The position numbers were made by a program, and so were the translations under genes. This document shows, in pieces, positions 45,877 to 54,308 of a DNA stretch of 64,000 bases; within the stretch, counting starts at the first letter, position 1, and every line of letters starts with the position of its first letter. This stretch comes from Methylomarinum sp965277025 (GTDB lineage Bacteria; Pseudomonadota; Gammaproteobacteria; Methylococcales; Methylomonadaceae): NCBI GenBank assembly GCA_965277025.1, contig OZ255706.1, positions 2,542,001-2,606,000 of the forward strand, read 5' to 3'. Under the pieces are notes generated by a model that was given only the letters and a program-made list of their open reading frames with translations, did no database searches and was not told the origin of the DNA.

Positions 45877-47098
45877 CTCTGTACATGACAAAAATTAGCT
45901 TATGACAATTGAGTCTCATGTATTCCAGTGACAAAAGGTATGGGTTGCAAAAGAGCAATCACTTTTCTAATCATCCTTTTTGATTGAGATAAGACATTAA
46001 ACAACGTTGAGCGGATACAATCTAATCCATATCGAAACAGGCTTTGCGCGAGCCGCTGATGTGTTTTGGTTTTTATTGGTAACTCGCAATCATGTTTCCA
46101 TTCGCCTGCTTTATGTGACCAACAGAAAGCAATAACGGGAAGTACTAACAATTTTTTGATCCGAAGATAACCGACTACACGCGTTTCCTCAAGTTTGAAT
46201 CCCCGTCCTTTTAAACAGCCGAAAAGCGTTTCGATTTCCCAACGCAAGCCATAAATTTTAATCGCATCAGGGTTCAAATGCTGACAGACGATGATTAATA
46301 ACTCACCATCACTCAGCCGTAACCCACTGAGATAAATTGAACAATTTCCCAAATAGCGCGCTGTTGAGAGGTGTCGTGTGCTACCCGGCTTAAGCCCATA
46401 AAACAAACGCTCTACGCGTATTCGCTGGCCTTGGGCATTGGTTGTCCTGGCGTTGTTGCGAATACGGATATAAAAGGGAATCTCTTGCTCAAACAACCAG
46501 CCCATCCATTCATCTCCAATAAACTCCCGATCAGCCAAAAGACCTTTGATGTGATGTCGGCCAAACTGCGCAATAAAGCGTTTCATCAGCGCTATACGTT
46601 CCTTCGTATTAGAGTTGCCCCGCTTGTTTAAAGGCAACCAATACACAGGAATGGCGGCACCCCGATAAACCACGGCAAGCACCAGCAGATTAATATTGGT
46701 TTTACCCCACTTCCAATTCGTCCTGTCTAACGTCAGATAGTAATCCTGATCAGTGAAACCAAACAGTTTCATGATGAAATGAGCGACTTCATTGTAATCC
46801 AGCCAATGGTCACTGAAAAATCGTTGCATCCGTCGATATCGTGAGGAAATTTTTGCCCGACGGGGAAAGAATACGGCGAGCTGGGCCAGATTGACCGTGC
46901 TAACTGCCATCAAAGCAATTAACATACCCACAAAACAAACGATTCTTGCCTTGTTCCATTGAAAGTGCTCAGTTAATATGACGGTCAGCTCGTTGATTTG
47001 TAATGTCCCGTTATTCATATTCGCTAAAACAAAATGCGGTATTTAATTACATTTCAACGAGCTACGCCAGCTTTTAATATTTTTTGTCATGTACAGAG
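45877..47098 (-). mobile_element. IS4-family element, copy 3 (1222 bp)
   Basis: Same tips and length as copies 1 and 2. It is flanked by ACTATGGAT (45868-45876) and ACTATGGGT (47099-47107), a 9-bp duplication that has since gained one change. Innermost layer of the nest. Confidence 0.94.
45900..47018 (-). CDS. IS4-family transposase (copy 3)
   Basis: 372 residues, intact, with the catalytic Asp residues and YREK signature. Small differences from the other copies (FFPRRAKI for FFPSRAKI, C-terminus ETQLS for ETHLS). Confidence 0.93.
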   Translation of the reverse strand: MNNGTLQINELTVILTEHFQWNKARIVCFVGMLIALMAVSTVNLAQLAVFFPRRAKISSRYRRMQRFFSDHWLDYNEVAHFIMKLFGFTDQDYYLTLDRTNWKWGKTNINLLVLAVVYRGAAIPVYWLPLNKRGNSNTKERIALMKRFIAQFGRHHIKGLLADREFIGDEWMGWLFEQEIPFYIRIRNNARTTNAQGQRIRVERLFYGLKPGSTRHLSTARYLGNCSIYLSGLRLSDGELLIIVCQHLNPDAIKIYGLRWEIETLFGCLKGRGFKLEETRVVGYLRIKKLLVLPVIAFCWSHKAGEWKHDCELPIKTKTHQRLAQSLFRYGLDCIRSTLFNVLSQSKRMIRKVIALLQPIPFVTGIHETQLS

Positions 47099-47101
47099 AC
47101 T

Positions 47102-48187
47102 ATGGGTTTAAAAAATCCCAAAGTCAATGCAAGGCAAACCTTGATAAGAGAAATAACACGCCCCTCAACAGCCTGCTGTACATTACCCATGTATATGGGT
47201 TTTTTATTAAGTGAGCCGAAACAAGCTGGTTGTCGACGATTAGGAGAAGTCATGTCAATATCACATGATAGCGTAAATCGATTTCTAAATCGGGAGCATT
47301 ACACTGGGCGAGATTTATACAATGAAGCCAGCGCAAGCCTGAATTTAAAGGGCGGAACCTTGAGTGTTGACGATAGTGTTCTTGATAAACCTTATAGCCA
47401 ATATATGGCATATGTCAGTTATTTTTGGTCGGGAAAACATCATAGAGCAGTCAAGGGAATCAATCTTGTCACGTTGTACTACACAGACATTCAAGGAAAA
47501 CACCAACCACTGAATTTCCGGGTGGTCGATAAGGCGGAAGGAAAGACAAAAAATGACTATTTTCAAGACATGCTGACCGAAGTATTAGCTTGGGGACTAG
47601 AACCTGGTTTTATAACAGGAGATAGCTGGTACAGTTGCGTGGATAATCTTAAATTGATAAGAAATCATCAGACAGGATTATTCTTTGCAGTGGAAGGTAA
47701 TCGATTAGTCTCTGTTGAAAAAGGTTCATGGGTTCAAGTCAGGCAATTAGAAATCCCGGAAGACGGCTTAATGGTTTGGCTCAAAAATTTTGGGTATGTG
47801 AAATTATTTCGGACGACCTTGAAAGAACAAGTTCGCCATTACATAAGTTCACTACCTGATGAAGAAAAAACCGCTGTTTTTGACAAGAAAGCATTTACCG
47901 AACAACATGACAGGCATTGGCAGATTGAGCAATATCATCGGGCAATAAAGCAGGTGTGTAATATTGAGCGGTTCCAGGTTCGCAATAAAAGAGCAATAAA
48001 TAATCATATTTTTTCTGCAATTTGTGGCTTTGTTCAATTACAAAAATTGAGCTTTGCAGACGTGATTAATAATTGCTATAGCGTACAGCGGAATTTATTC
48101 AACGATGTTATGGCTTCGTTTATCGACACCTTTATGCCAAATATGAATCATTTAAACCCAAAATTTCGATCTGTTGTCAATGCGTAA
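47102..48187 (+). CDS. ISb transposase (intact copy)
   Basis: 361 residues from the ATG at 47102 (MGLKNPKVNAR). DDE landmarks: LSVDDSVLDKPYSQYM (Asp), KGINLVTLYYTD, FITGDSWYSCVDNL (Asp) and HWQIEQYHRAIKQ (Glu, with a degenerate form of the IS4 Y/R/E/K signature). The IS4 lies immediately upstream, so the original leader and promoter are gone. Family is IS4/IS701-like and not settled from sequence alone. Confidence 0.88.
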   Translation: MGLKNPKVNARQTLIREITRPSTACCTLPMYMGFLLSEPKQAGCRRLGEVMSISHDSVNRFLNREHYTGRDLYNEASASLNLKGGTLSVDDSVLDKPYSQYMAYVSYFWSGKHHRAVKGINLVTLYYTDIQGKHQPLNFRVVDKAEGKTKNDYFQDMLTEVLAWGLEPGFITGDSWYSCVDNLKLIRNHQTGLFFAVEGNRLVSVEKGSWVQVRQLEIPEDGLMVWLKNFGYVKLFRTTLKEQVRHYISSLPDEEKTAVFDKKAFTEQHDRHWQIEQYHRAIKQVCNIERFQVRNKRAINNHIFSAICGFVQLQKLSFADVINNCYSVQRNLFNDVMASFIDTFMPNMNHLNPKFRSVVNA

Positions 48188-48276
48188 CTTCTATAGTATT
48201 ATTCAACATATTACAATATATTCCTCATACATAGCATTAGTTTTTTCGCTTCTGTGCACTAGCTTACGAAATAAAA

Positions 48277-49146
48277 TCAACGCTCTTCTGTCAATTCCAA
48301 GGCCATTTGATAGAGCATTTTTTTTCTAAGACCGGTTATTTTAGCGGCCAGGCTCGCCGCTGTTTTGACAGAGCATTCCTCAAGTAATATTTCCAATAGC
48401 GTCTTTGCCTCATCCGTTGCTTCACTTTGGTCAATACTGGCAGGGCCGATCCCGGCGACAACGACGACAAATTCGCCTTTTCTCATGGTAGGATCATTTT
48501 TAATTTTATCAACCATAGATTGCAATGGACCTTTTATAATAGTTTCATGCAGTTTGGTTAATTCCCTCGCCACCACACACTCCCGCTCAGGTGACAGTAT
48601 CTCCAGCATATCGCACATTGTAGCCTGGATACGATGGCTGGATTCATAAAACGCCCAGGTATATTCGACATCCCGCATCTCATTGAAAAACTGCTTTCTG
48701 GCACCCGAAGTGCGTGGCAAAAACCCTTCGAAACGAAACCTGGTCATCGGCAGGCCCGAAACTGACAGTGCGGCAATCAACGCACAGGCGCCCGGAACCG
48801 GGGAAACCTTAATACCTTGCTCTCTGGCCATTTTCACTAACGGTAAGCCTGGATCACTGAGCAAAGGCGTTCCTGCGTCTGAGATCAACGCAACCGACAA
48901 TCCTTGTTGAACTTTTTCAAGCAAGCAGGGAACCTGCTTTTCTTCATTGTGTTGATGCAATGAAATAACAGGTGTTGTAATACCATAATGCTGCAGCAAC
49001 AACCGCGCATGACGAGTATCTTCAGCCGCAATCAGGTCGACTTGCTGCAGTATTTCTACGCCACGAAAACTGAAATCCGCCAAATTACCGATGGGCGTCG
49101 CGACAATATAGAGTGCCCCTTCCCTTGCTGCATTGCTATTTTGCAT
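48277..49146 (-). CDS. rsmI: 16S rRNA (cytidine1402-2'-O)-methyltransferase
   Basis: It methylates the ribose of C1402, the same nucleotide targeted by RsmH. Tetrapyrrole-methylase fold: GALYIVATPIGNLADFSFRG, LIAAEDTRHARLLL, ALISDAGTPLLSDPG and PGACALIAALSVSGLP are family signatures. 289 residues. The start at 49146 has AGGCAGGAT directly upstream. It is divergent from lpoA and was formerly adjacent to rnpB, now 14 kb away. Confidence 0.97.
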   Translation of the reverse strand: MQNSNAAREGALYIVATPIGNLADFSFRGVEILQQVDLIAAEDTRHARLLLQHYGITTPVISLHQHNEEKQVPCLLEKVQQGLSVALISDAGTPLLSDPGLPLVKMAREQGIKVSPVPGACALIAALSVSGLPMTRFRFEGFLPRTSGARKQFFNEMRDVEYTWAFYESSHRIQATMCDMLEILSPERECVVARELTKLHETIIKGPLQSMVDKIKNDPTMRKGEFVVVVAGIGPASIDQSEATDEAKTLLEILLEECSVKTAASLAAKITGLRKKMLYQMALELTEER

Positions 49147-49223
49147 ATCCTGCCTTTAAAATTGACCTAACGATCATCGCAAGAATTGCCACCCCGCATG
49201 ATGAAATGTTGTAGAGTTCCTTG

Positions 49224-49399
49224 TGGAAGATGGCGGTTAAAGACTGCGCTTTACTTTGGAGCCTTAGAGCCCGACTGCTAACGTAGCCTGCCATGGATGA
49301 CTCGAACCCCGGATTGCTTCTTTAAGAGCGAATGTTAAAAGGGCCGTTGACGATTTACATCGCCCTCAGGCAGATCATCCAGGCAACCGCCACCTTCCA
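49224..49399 (+). ncRNA. candidate bridge RNA region of the IS110 element
   Basis: TGGAAGATGGCGGTT (49224-49238) pairs with AACCGCCACCTTCCA (49385-49399) at 14 of 15 positions, enclosing a 146-nt segment with internal hairpin potential (for example AGGGC with GCCCT). Bridge RNAs of the IS110 group are encoded in this 5' non-coding position. Target and donor loops have not been assigned. Confidence 0.5.
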
Positions 49400-49428
49400 G
49401 GCTCAATCATAGAGTAAAGGAGGAAAAA

Positions 49429-50649
49429 ATGGAACTCACTGCAATACACAAGCGAGTCATCGGGTTGGATGTTCACCAAAAGCAGATTACCGCCTGCGCC
49501 ATGGTTGAACAGGCCGATGGTGGTATTCAGACAGAGCATCGGCAGTTTGGCGCATTCAAACGTGATCGGCGTGCATTAGCCGATTGGGTGCAGTCTGTCG
49601 CACCGGATGAGGTGGTGATGGAAAGCACCGGCATCTACTGGAAAAGCCCATATGCAGCTTTGGAACATGTGGGTATTTACGCCAGGGTCGTCAATGCCCG
49701 GCATGTGAAGAATGTGCCGGGACGCAAGACGGACATCGGCGACGCGCAATGGCTGGCGATGCTTTCCCGTGCCGGACTGCTGCGCGGTTCATTCGTGCCA
49801 CCGGAAAAGATGCGGCAGTTACGCCTGATTTCACGTCAACGACAGAAGTTGGTGTCGATGCTGTCTGCTGAGAAGAACAGACTGCACAAGGTATTAACCG
49901 ACGGCGGCATCCGGCTTGGCGTGGTGGTCAGCGATGTACATGGGCAATCCGCGCGCGCCATGGTTAACGCGCTGATTGAAGGACAGCCTGCGCATGATGT
50001 GTTGAAGCTGGCCAGCAATCGTCTCAAAGCGCCGCGCGCCGATATACTGGAGGCGCTGCAAGGTGAGTTGAGCGAGCACCATCGCTTCGTACTGAATGAA
50101 CTGATGCAGCATATTCAGGATTTGGAAGCACGCATAGCCAGATTTGATGCACAACTGCTGGCCGGACTGGAGAAGGAGAAAACGGTTTTGCAATTGCTCC
50201 AGACTATTCCCGGTGTTGATTTGATTGGAGCAGCCATGCTACTTGTTGAGATCGGAACGGATATGACTGTCTTTGGCAGTGCGGATCGGCTGGCGTCATG
50301 GGTGGGCATATGCCCCGGCAACAACGAGTCTGCCGGCAAACGCAAATCAGGACGAACGCGAAAAGGAAACCCATATGTGCGTCGCCTGCTTTGCGAATGC
50401 GCCCATGCCGCCAGCCGAACCCGATCGGTTTTCCAGGCAAAATATACATCACTGGCGATTAGGCGAGGTCACCAACGCGCCATCATTGCGCTGGCTCACA
50501 AACTTTTGCGGACATGTTACTTCATGATTAGTCGCGGCGAGTATTTCCGGGATTCGACCATCGACTACGAAGAAATGGCTGTCAAACGCAATGCACCACG
50601 CTGGATCAGAGCGCTGATAAAATTCGGTTATATAACACAACCGGGTTAA
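49429..50649 (+). CDS. IS110-family recombinase (DEDD transposase)
   Basis: 406 residues. The N-terminal RuvC-like DEDD domain shows VIGLDVHQKQITACAM (Asp), DEVVMESTGIYWKSPY (Glu) and PGRKTDIGDAQWLAML (Asp-x2-Asp). A coiled segment follows. The C-terminal transposase domain has LLQTIPGVDLIGAAMLLVE and the catalytic-Ser region GICPGNNESAGKRKSGRTRK. It recombines DNA under guidance of a structured RNA in characterised relatives. Preceded by AAAGGAGG at 49418-49425, an excellent ribosome site. Confidence 0.94.
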   Translation: MELTAIHKRVIGLDVHQKQITACAMVEQADGGIQTEHRQFGAFKRDRRALADWVQSVAPDEVVMESTGIYWKSPYAALEHVGIYARVVNARHVKNVPGRKTDIGDAQWLAMLSRAGLLRGSFVPPEKMRQLRLISRQRQKLVSMLSAEKNRLHKVLTDGGIRLGVVVSDVHGQSARAMVNALIEGQPAHDVLKLASNRLKAPRADILEALQGELSEHHRFVLNELMQHIQDLEARIARFDAQLLAGLEKEKTVLQLLQTIPGVDLIGAAMLLVEIGTDMTVFGSADRLASWVGICPGNNESAGKRKSGRTRKGNPYVRRLLCECAHAASRTRSVFQAKYTSLAIRRGHQRAIIALAHKLLRTCYFMISRGEYFRDSTIDYEEMAVKRNAPRWIRALIKFGYITQPG

Positions 50650-50822
50650 GCCAGCTTACTTCATTGAATATGGATAAGCAGCCTTTTCACGGCTGAGAAC
50701 TCCTTGCGCATTCGATATGGATCATTTCATGTTAAATAAAAAACACCTGCTCTCATTTTATGCAGTACACTAATGCATTTAAGAGCACCCCCATAACGCT
50801 TTAACACAGTTCCTACTCCCCC

Positions 50823-52712
50823 ATGAGCATTCGACATTTTCTGACGCTTCCAATTATTGCATTCAGCTTGCTACCGGCCTGCAAAACGGTACCTGCCAAT
50901 CAGCCTTACTTTGAACAGCATCAGCAGGCTGAAATCATGATGGATAACAGCCATTACGATCAAGCGGCAAGATTGTATCAGGAGCTGTCACAAAACGCCC
51001 CCCAACAAATCGATTACCGCTTGCTGGCTGTTGATGCGCTCATTAAATCAGGTCAATTGGAAAAAGCCCAGCAATTACTTGTCACCACATCAACAGCTCA
51101 TTTAAACACTCAGCAAAAAGCCTTGTTCGATTTACTTGGCGCACAAATCGAACTCAGCCAGGGAAATGACAAATCGGCATTGCAGTTGCTTAAAGGAATT
51201 ACAGTTGATTCATTACCTGTCGGAAAACAACGTGATTATTTCAAAGCACTTGCCTTTGCCCAGGCATTATCGGGCGACGGGCTGGCCAGCGTTCAATCCA
51301 GGATCCAATTAGGTGATTTGTTAATAGACCCACAAGCCATCCAAAAAAACAACAGCGCAATTATCGAAACATTAAATCGCTTAAGTCTCAATACCTTGCT
51401 TCAAGCCGAACCCCATGCCAGCGGCACCTTGAAAGGCTGGATCACGCTGGCTATCTTGCTCAAACAACGTTCCACCGAAGCCGAACTACTGACCCAGATG
51501 AAACTGGAACAGTGGCAACAGCAATTTCCCAACCACCCGGCCAACGGTGCATTTCTGGAACAAATATGGACGAGTTCCCGTCAGTTTGTTACGCAACCGG
51601 CAACGATTGCGGTATTCCTGCCGGAAAGTGGCCGTTATGCAAGAGCTGCAGCGGCAATAAAATCCGGTATAAACGCCTCGGCAGAAATTCAACAGGCATC
51701 AGGCTATGCTCCGAACCTTATTTTTTTTGATAGTGGAGCCGAAAACCCGATAACGCTATATCAACGTGCAATCAACGCAGGCGCCGAACTCATTATAGGC
51801 CCCTTGCAAAAAAACAACATTTCGCAACCGGCCTCACTGGGTGAATTACCCATACCGGTTATAGCATTGAACCAGGTGGATGGATTGGTTCACGAAAATT
51901 TGATCCAGTTTGGATTAAGCCCCAGCGATATTGCTCGCGAAGTCACTCATTTTTCCTGGTTGAATGGGCATCGAAAAGCTTTGTTTTTAGTACCAGAAAA
52001 TCATAAAGGTGAGCGCAATCTTGGCTACTTGACTGATTCTTGGCAACAACAAGGGGGTCGAGTACTGGAAAGCCAACGATATGCTCTTAAGCAATACGAT
52101 TTTTCTCACCCTATAAAACGCTTAATGAATCAGGATGAAAGTGAGCAGCGTTATTATCGATTGCGGAGAACACTTAAGCGAAGCATTCAATTCAATCCAC
52201 GTTCTCGCAGTGATGGCGATGTCATTTTCATTATGGCCAGCCCCAAAACAGGCCGTTCATTAAACCCTCAACTCAAATTTTATGGGGCACGCAGTATTCC
52301 AGTGTATGCGACCTCTGGTATTTATAGCGGTATTCCGTCGCCTTCATTTGATAGCGACCTGGATGGTATCCATTTTTGTGACATCCCTTGGCTGTTCCCT
52401 GAGCTATATAGCGCCGAACCTTCTTTAAGCGGCCTATATCCCCAATTTAAGCGTTTACCCCCCCGCTACCGCCGCCTGCTGGCGCTAGGCATCGATGCTT
52501 ATAATATCATTCCACACCTGAATGAACTCGACAGCCTTGCCTACCCAAGCGCCACAGGCACTTTATCACTGACATCCGATAACCGTATTTTACGAGGCTT
52601 GGTTTGCGCCCGTTTTGAGCAGGGCGCGCCAACTGACGCCCATTACCTGGAAGACGGTTTCAGTGACCTGGAAAGTGATATTCATGAAGAAGATGAAACC
52701 TCATACTTCTAA
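50823..52712 (+). CDS. lpoA: LpoA-type outer-membrane lipoprotein activator of PBP1a
   Basis: Signal peptide with lipobox (FSLLPAC, lipidated Cys20). The N-terminal ~250 residues are TPR-like helices (YDQAARLYQELSQNAPQQI). The C-terminal part has the periplasmic-binding fold (TIAVFLPESGRYARAAAAIK, AGAELIIGPLQKNN). In E. coli LpoA reaches from the outer membrane to stimulate PBP1a. 629 residues, typical. Head of the lpoA-yraN-diaA-dolP block; the IS110 lies about 115 bp upstream and may have moved its promoter region. Confidence 0.92.
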   Translation: MSIRHFLTLPIIAFSLLPACKTVPANQPYFEQHQQAEIMMDNSHYDQAARLYQELSQNAPQQIDYRLLAVDALIKSGQLEKAQQLLVTTSTAHLNTQQKALFDLLGAQIELSQGNDKSALQLLKGITVDSLPVGKQRDYFKALAFAQALSGDGLASVQSRIQLGDLLIDPQAIQKNNSAIIETLNRLSLNTLLQAEPHASGTLKGWITLAILLKQRSTEAELLTQMKLEQWQQQFPNHPANGAFLEQIWTSSRQFVTQPATIAVFLPESGRYARAAAAIKSGINASAEIQQASGYAPNLIFFDSGAENPITLYQRAINAGAELIIGPLQKNNISQPASLGELPIPVIALNQVDGLVHENLIQFGLSPSDIAREVTHFSWLNGHRKALFLVPENHKGERNLGYLTDSWQQQGGRVLESQRYALKQYDFSHPIKRLMNQDESEQRYYRLRRTLKRSIQFNPRSRSDGDVIFIMASPKTGRSLNPQLKFYGARSIPVYATSGIYSGIPSPSFDSDLDGIHFCDIPWLFPELYSAEPSLSGLYPQFKRLPPRYRRLLALGIDAYNIIPHLNELDSLAYPSATGTLSLTSDNRILRGLVCARFEQGAPTDAHYLEDGFSDLESDIHEEDETSYF

Positions 52713-53055
52713 ACAAAAATCGGGGGAAAACGCCGAACAGCGAGCGCTTGAGTTTTTACTCAGCCAAAAACTTACGCTGCTTACCCGAAACTATCATTGC
52801 CGCATGGGGGAACTGGATTTGGTCATGCAACAAAATGATGTCCTGGTGATTATTGAAGTACGCTATCGCCAATCTGAACGTTTTGGGGGTGCGCTGGAAA
52901 GTATTACGCGACAGAAACAATCCCGTATAATAGCCGCCACACAATATTATTTAATGCAACACAATATCAATCCTGTCGTTCGTTTTGACGTTGTCGCCAT
53001 CAACGCCAGCCAAGACATCAACTGGATACAAAATGCTTTTCAAACTGGCCTATGA
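52684..53055 (+). CDS. yraN: YraN/UPF0102 endonuclease-like protein
   Basis: The core GENAEQRALEFL, MGELDLVMQQNDVLVIIEVR and RQSERFGGALESIT match UPF0102, which has a PD-(D/E)xK nuclease-like fold (conserved E, D and E-x-R). The precise role is unsettled. The start at 52684 (MKKMKPHTSKQK) is preferred, overlapping lpoA by 29 bp; a longer frame from 52615 lies wholly inside lpoA. 123 residues, the usual size. Confidence 0.9.
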   Translation: MKKMKPHTSKQKSGENAEQRALEFLLSQKLTLLTRNYHCRMGELDLVMQQNDVLVIIEVRYRQSERFGGALESITRQKQSRIIAATQYYLMQHNINPVVRFDVVAINASQDINWIQNAFQTGL

Positions 53056-53639
53056 GTTTTAAAGAACGTATTACTCAGTATTTTTCAGACGCCATTCAAA
53101 TTCAACAGGAGAGTTTGCTCTACCTGCCTGAGCTGATTGAGTTCGCTTCCCAATTAATGGCTAGCGCATTGATTAATGACAAGAAAATCATCAGTTGTGG
53201 CAATGGTGGCTCCTCTGGAAACGCATTGCATTTATCCGCCCTGATGTTAAACAGATTTCAGCGGGAACGTCCTTCTCTACCCGCCATCACCTTGAATGGT
53301 GATACGCTTACATTGACTTCAATCGCCAATGATTACCATTTCGACGAGGTGTTCGCCAAACAATTACGAGCCCTCGGCCAGGAAGGCGATATTTTACTGT
53401 GTTACAGTACCAGTGGAAATTCCGCCAACATCCTGAAAACCGTCACTGTTGCGCAAGAAAAGAATATCCCGGTTATCGCCCTGACAGGCCAGACCGGTGG
53501 ATCTTTAGCTGACTTTCTGAGCGAAACTGACCTGGAAATACGCGTTCCAGCCACTGAGGCTGCCCATATTCAAGAAACCCATTTATTGATCACCCATTGC
53601 TTGTGTGATTTGATTGACCAGCAATTATTCGGTGGCTGA
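53052..53639 (+). CDS. diaA: SIS-domain protein DiaA
   Basis: 195 residues with one SIS domain (SCGNGGSSGNALHLSALML, LLCYSTSGNSANILKTV, ETHLLITHCLCDLID). DiaA binds DnaA and helps initiation at oriC. The close relative GmhA makes heptose phosphate. The gene context (between yraN and dolP) favours DiaA. ATGA overlap with yraN. Confidence 0.88.
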   Translation: MSFKERITQYFSDAIQIQQESLLYLPELIEFASQLMASALINDKKIISCGNGGSSGNALHLSALMLNRFQRERPSLPAITLNGDTLTLTSIANDYHFDEVFAKQLRALGQEGDILLCYSTSGNSANILKTVTVAQEKNIPVIALTGQTGGSLADFLSETDLEIRVPATEAAHIQETHLLITHCLCDLIDQQLFGG

Positions 53640-53640
53640 C

Positions 53641-54234
53641 ATGGAAAAACTGTTTTTTTTAATCCCTTTAATTTTACTGAACACTGCCTGCACAACTATC
53701 GCTACAGGTGCGGCTGAAGCGACTGGTCTATCGGTTTTACATGACAGGCGCACCAGTGAAGCGTTGTTACGAGATGAAAAGATTGAAATCGACGCAGGTA
53801 TCGCCCTCAATGCCGACGATGAAATCAGGGACAAAACACATTTCAACGTTACCTCATATAATGGCATTGTGTTGGTGACAGGCGAAGCCCCAAACGAGAC
53901 TTTACGCAACAAAATCATCAACATCATCAGATCCATTCCCGGCGTCAAAATCGTTCATGATGAAATCAGCATCGCCCAACCCAGCTCTATGTCCAGCCGT
54001 GCATATGACACCCTGTTAACCACAAAGGTAAAATCAGCGATCAGTGAAGTCCACAATATTCCCGGTTTTGATGCTACCCGTATCAAAGTCGTCACTGAAA
54101 ATGGTGTCGTTTACCTGATGGGACTGGTGCACCCCAATGAAGGTTATGTCGCAGGGGAAATGGCGCGCCGCGTCGATGGCGTCAAACAAGTCGTCAAGAT
54201 CTTTGAATACATTGACGACAGTATCGGTCAGTAA
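53641..54234 (+). CDS. dolP: BON-domain outer-membrane lipoprotein DolP
   Basis: Signal peptide and lipobox (LILLNTAC) at the start chosen at 53641, 1 bp after diaA. Two BON domains follow (NVTSYNGIVLVTGEAPNE and VVTENGVVYLMGLVHPNE), each with the glycine-centred motif. DolP (YraP) binds anionic lipids at the division site and supports outer-membrane integrity. 197 residues. Confidence 0.92.
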   Translation: MEKLFFLIPLILLNTACTTIATGAAEATGLSVLHDRRTSEALLRDEKIEIDAGIALNADDEIRDKTHFNVTSYNGIVLVTGEAPNETLRNKIINIIRSIPGVKIVHDEISIAQPSSMSSRAYDTLLTTKVKSAISEVHNIPGFDATRIKVVTENGVVYLMGLVHPNEGYVAGEMARRVDGVKQVVKIFEYIDDSIGQ

Positions 54235-54308
54235 CAGAAGTTTATCCAAACCCATAGCCATCATTTTTTGCCAACTACATTTGACTATCTTTACATTTTT
54301 TAAAACAC

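Larger units (their letters stand above)
45839..48192 (+). mobile_element. ISb element, complete, interrupted by IS4 (fragment E)
   Basis: Tips AGA(A/C)GTTACGCATTGACA inverted at both ends, with the 7-bp duplication ATAGTAT at 45832-45838 and 48193-48199. Without the IS4 the element is about 1.12 kb. It is the only ISb in the window with both ends. The IS4 lies in its 5' leader, just before the transposase start. Confidence 0.92.
44587..48259 (-). mobile_element. IS630-family element, copy 3, interrupted by ISb
   Basis: Tips GTGCAAACAAGCG (44587) and ...CGCTTCTGTGCAC (48259), with TA on both sides (44585-44586 and 48260-48261). Its upstream leader is split at ATAGTAT by an ISb element (45839-48192), itself split by an IS4 copy. 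It lies 17 bp past the rsmI stop codon. Confidence 0.94.
49219..50706 (+). mobile_element. IS110-family element (ends provisional)
   Basis: The element lies between the divergent rsmI and lpoA genes. CCTTG occurs at 49219-49223 and again at 50702-50706, at the expected left and right boundaries, and could be the core retained on both sides. There are no long terminal inverted repeats, as usual for IS110. A ~200-bp non-coding segment precedes the recombinase and only ~50 bp follow, the IS110-group layout. Confidence 0.7.

Noticed and set aside
46371..46631. 86-residue frame antisense to the IS4 transposase (also in the other two copies)
   Set aside because: Shadow of the YREK transposase, carried along by element copying.
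28215..48259. Prophage, integrative element or defence island
   Set aside because: No integrase, phage structural, CRISPR, restriction or nuclease-defence gene is present; the content is IS elements and broken host-type genes.
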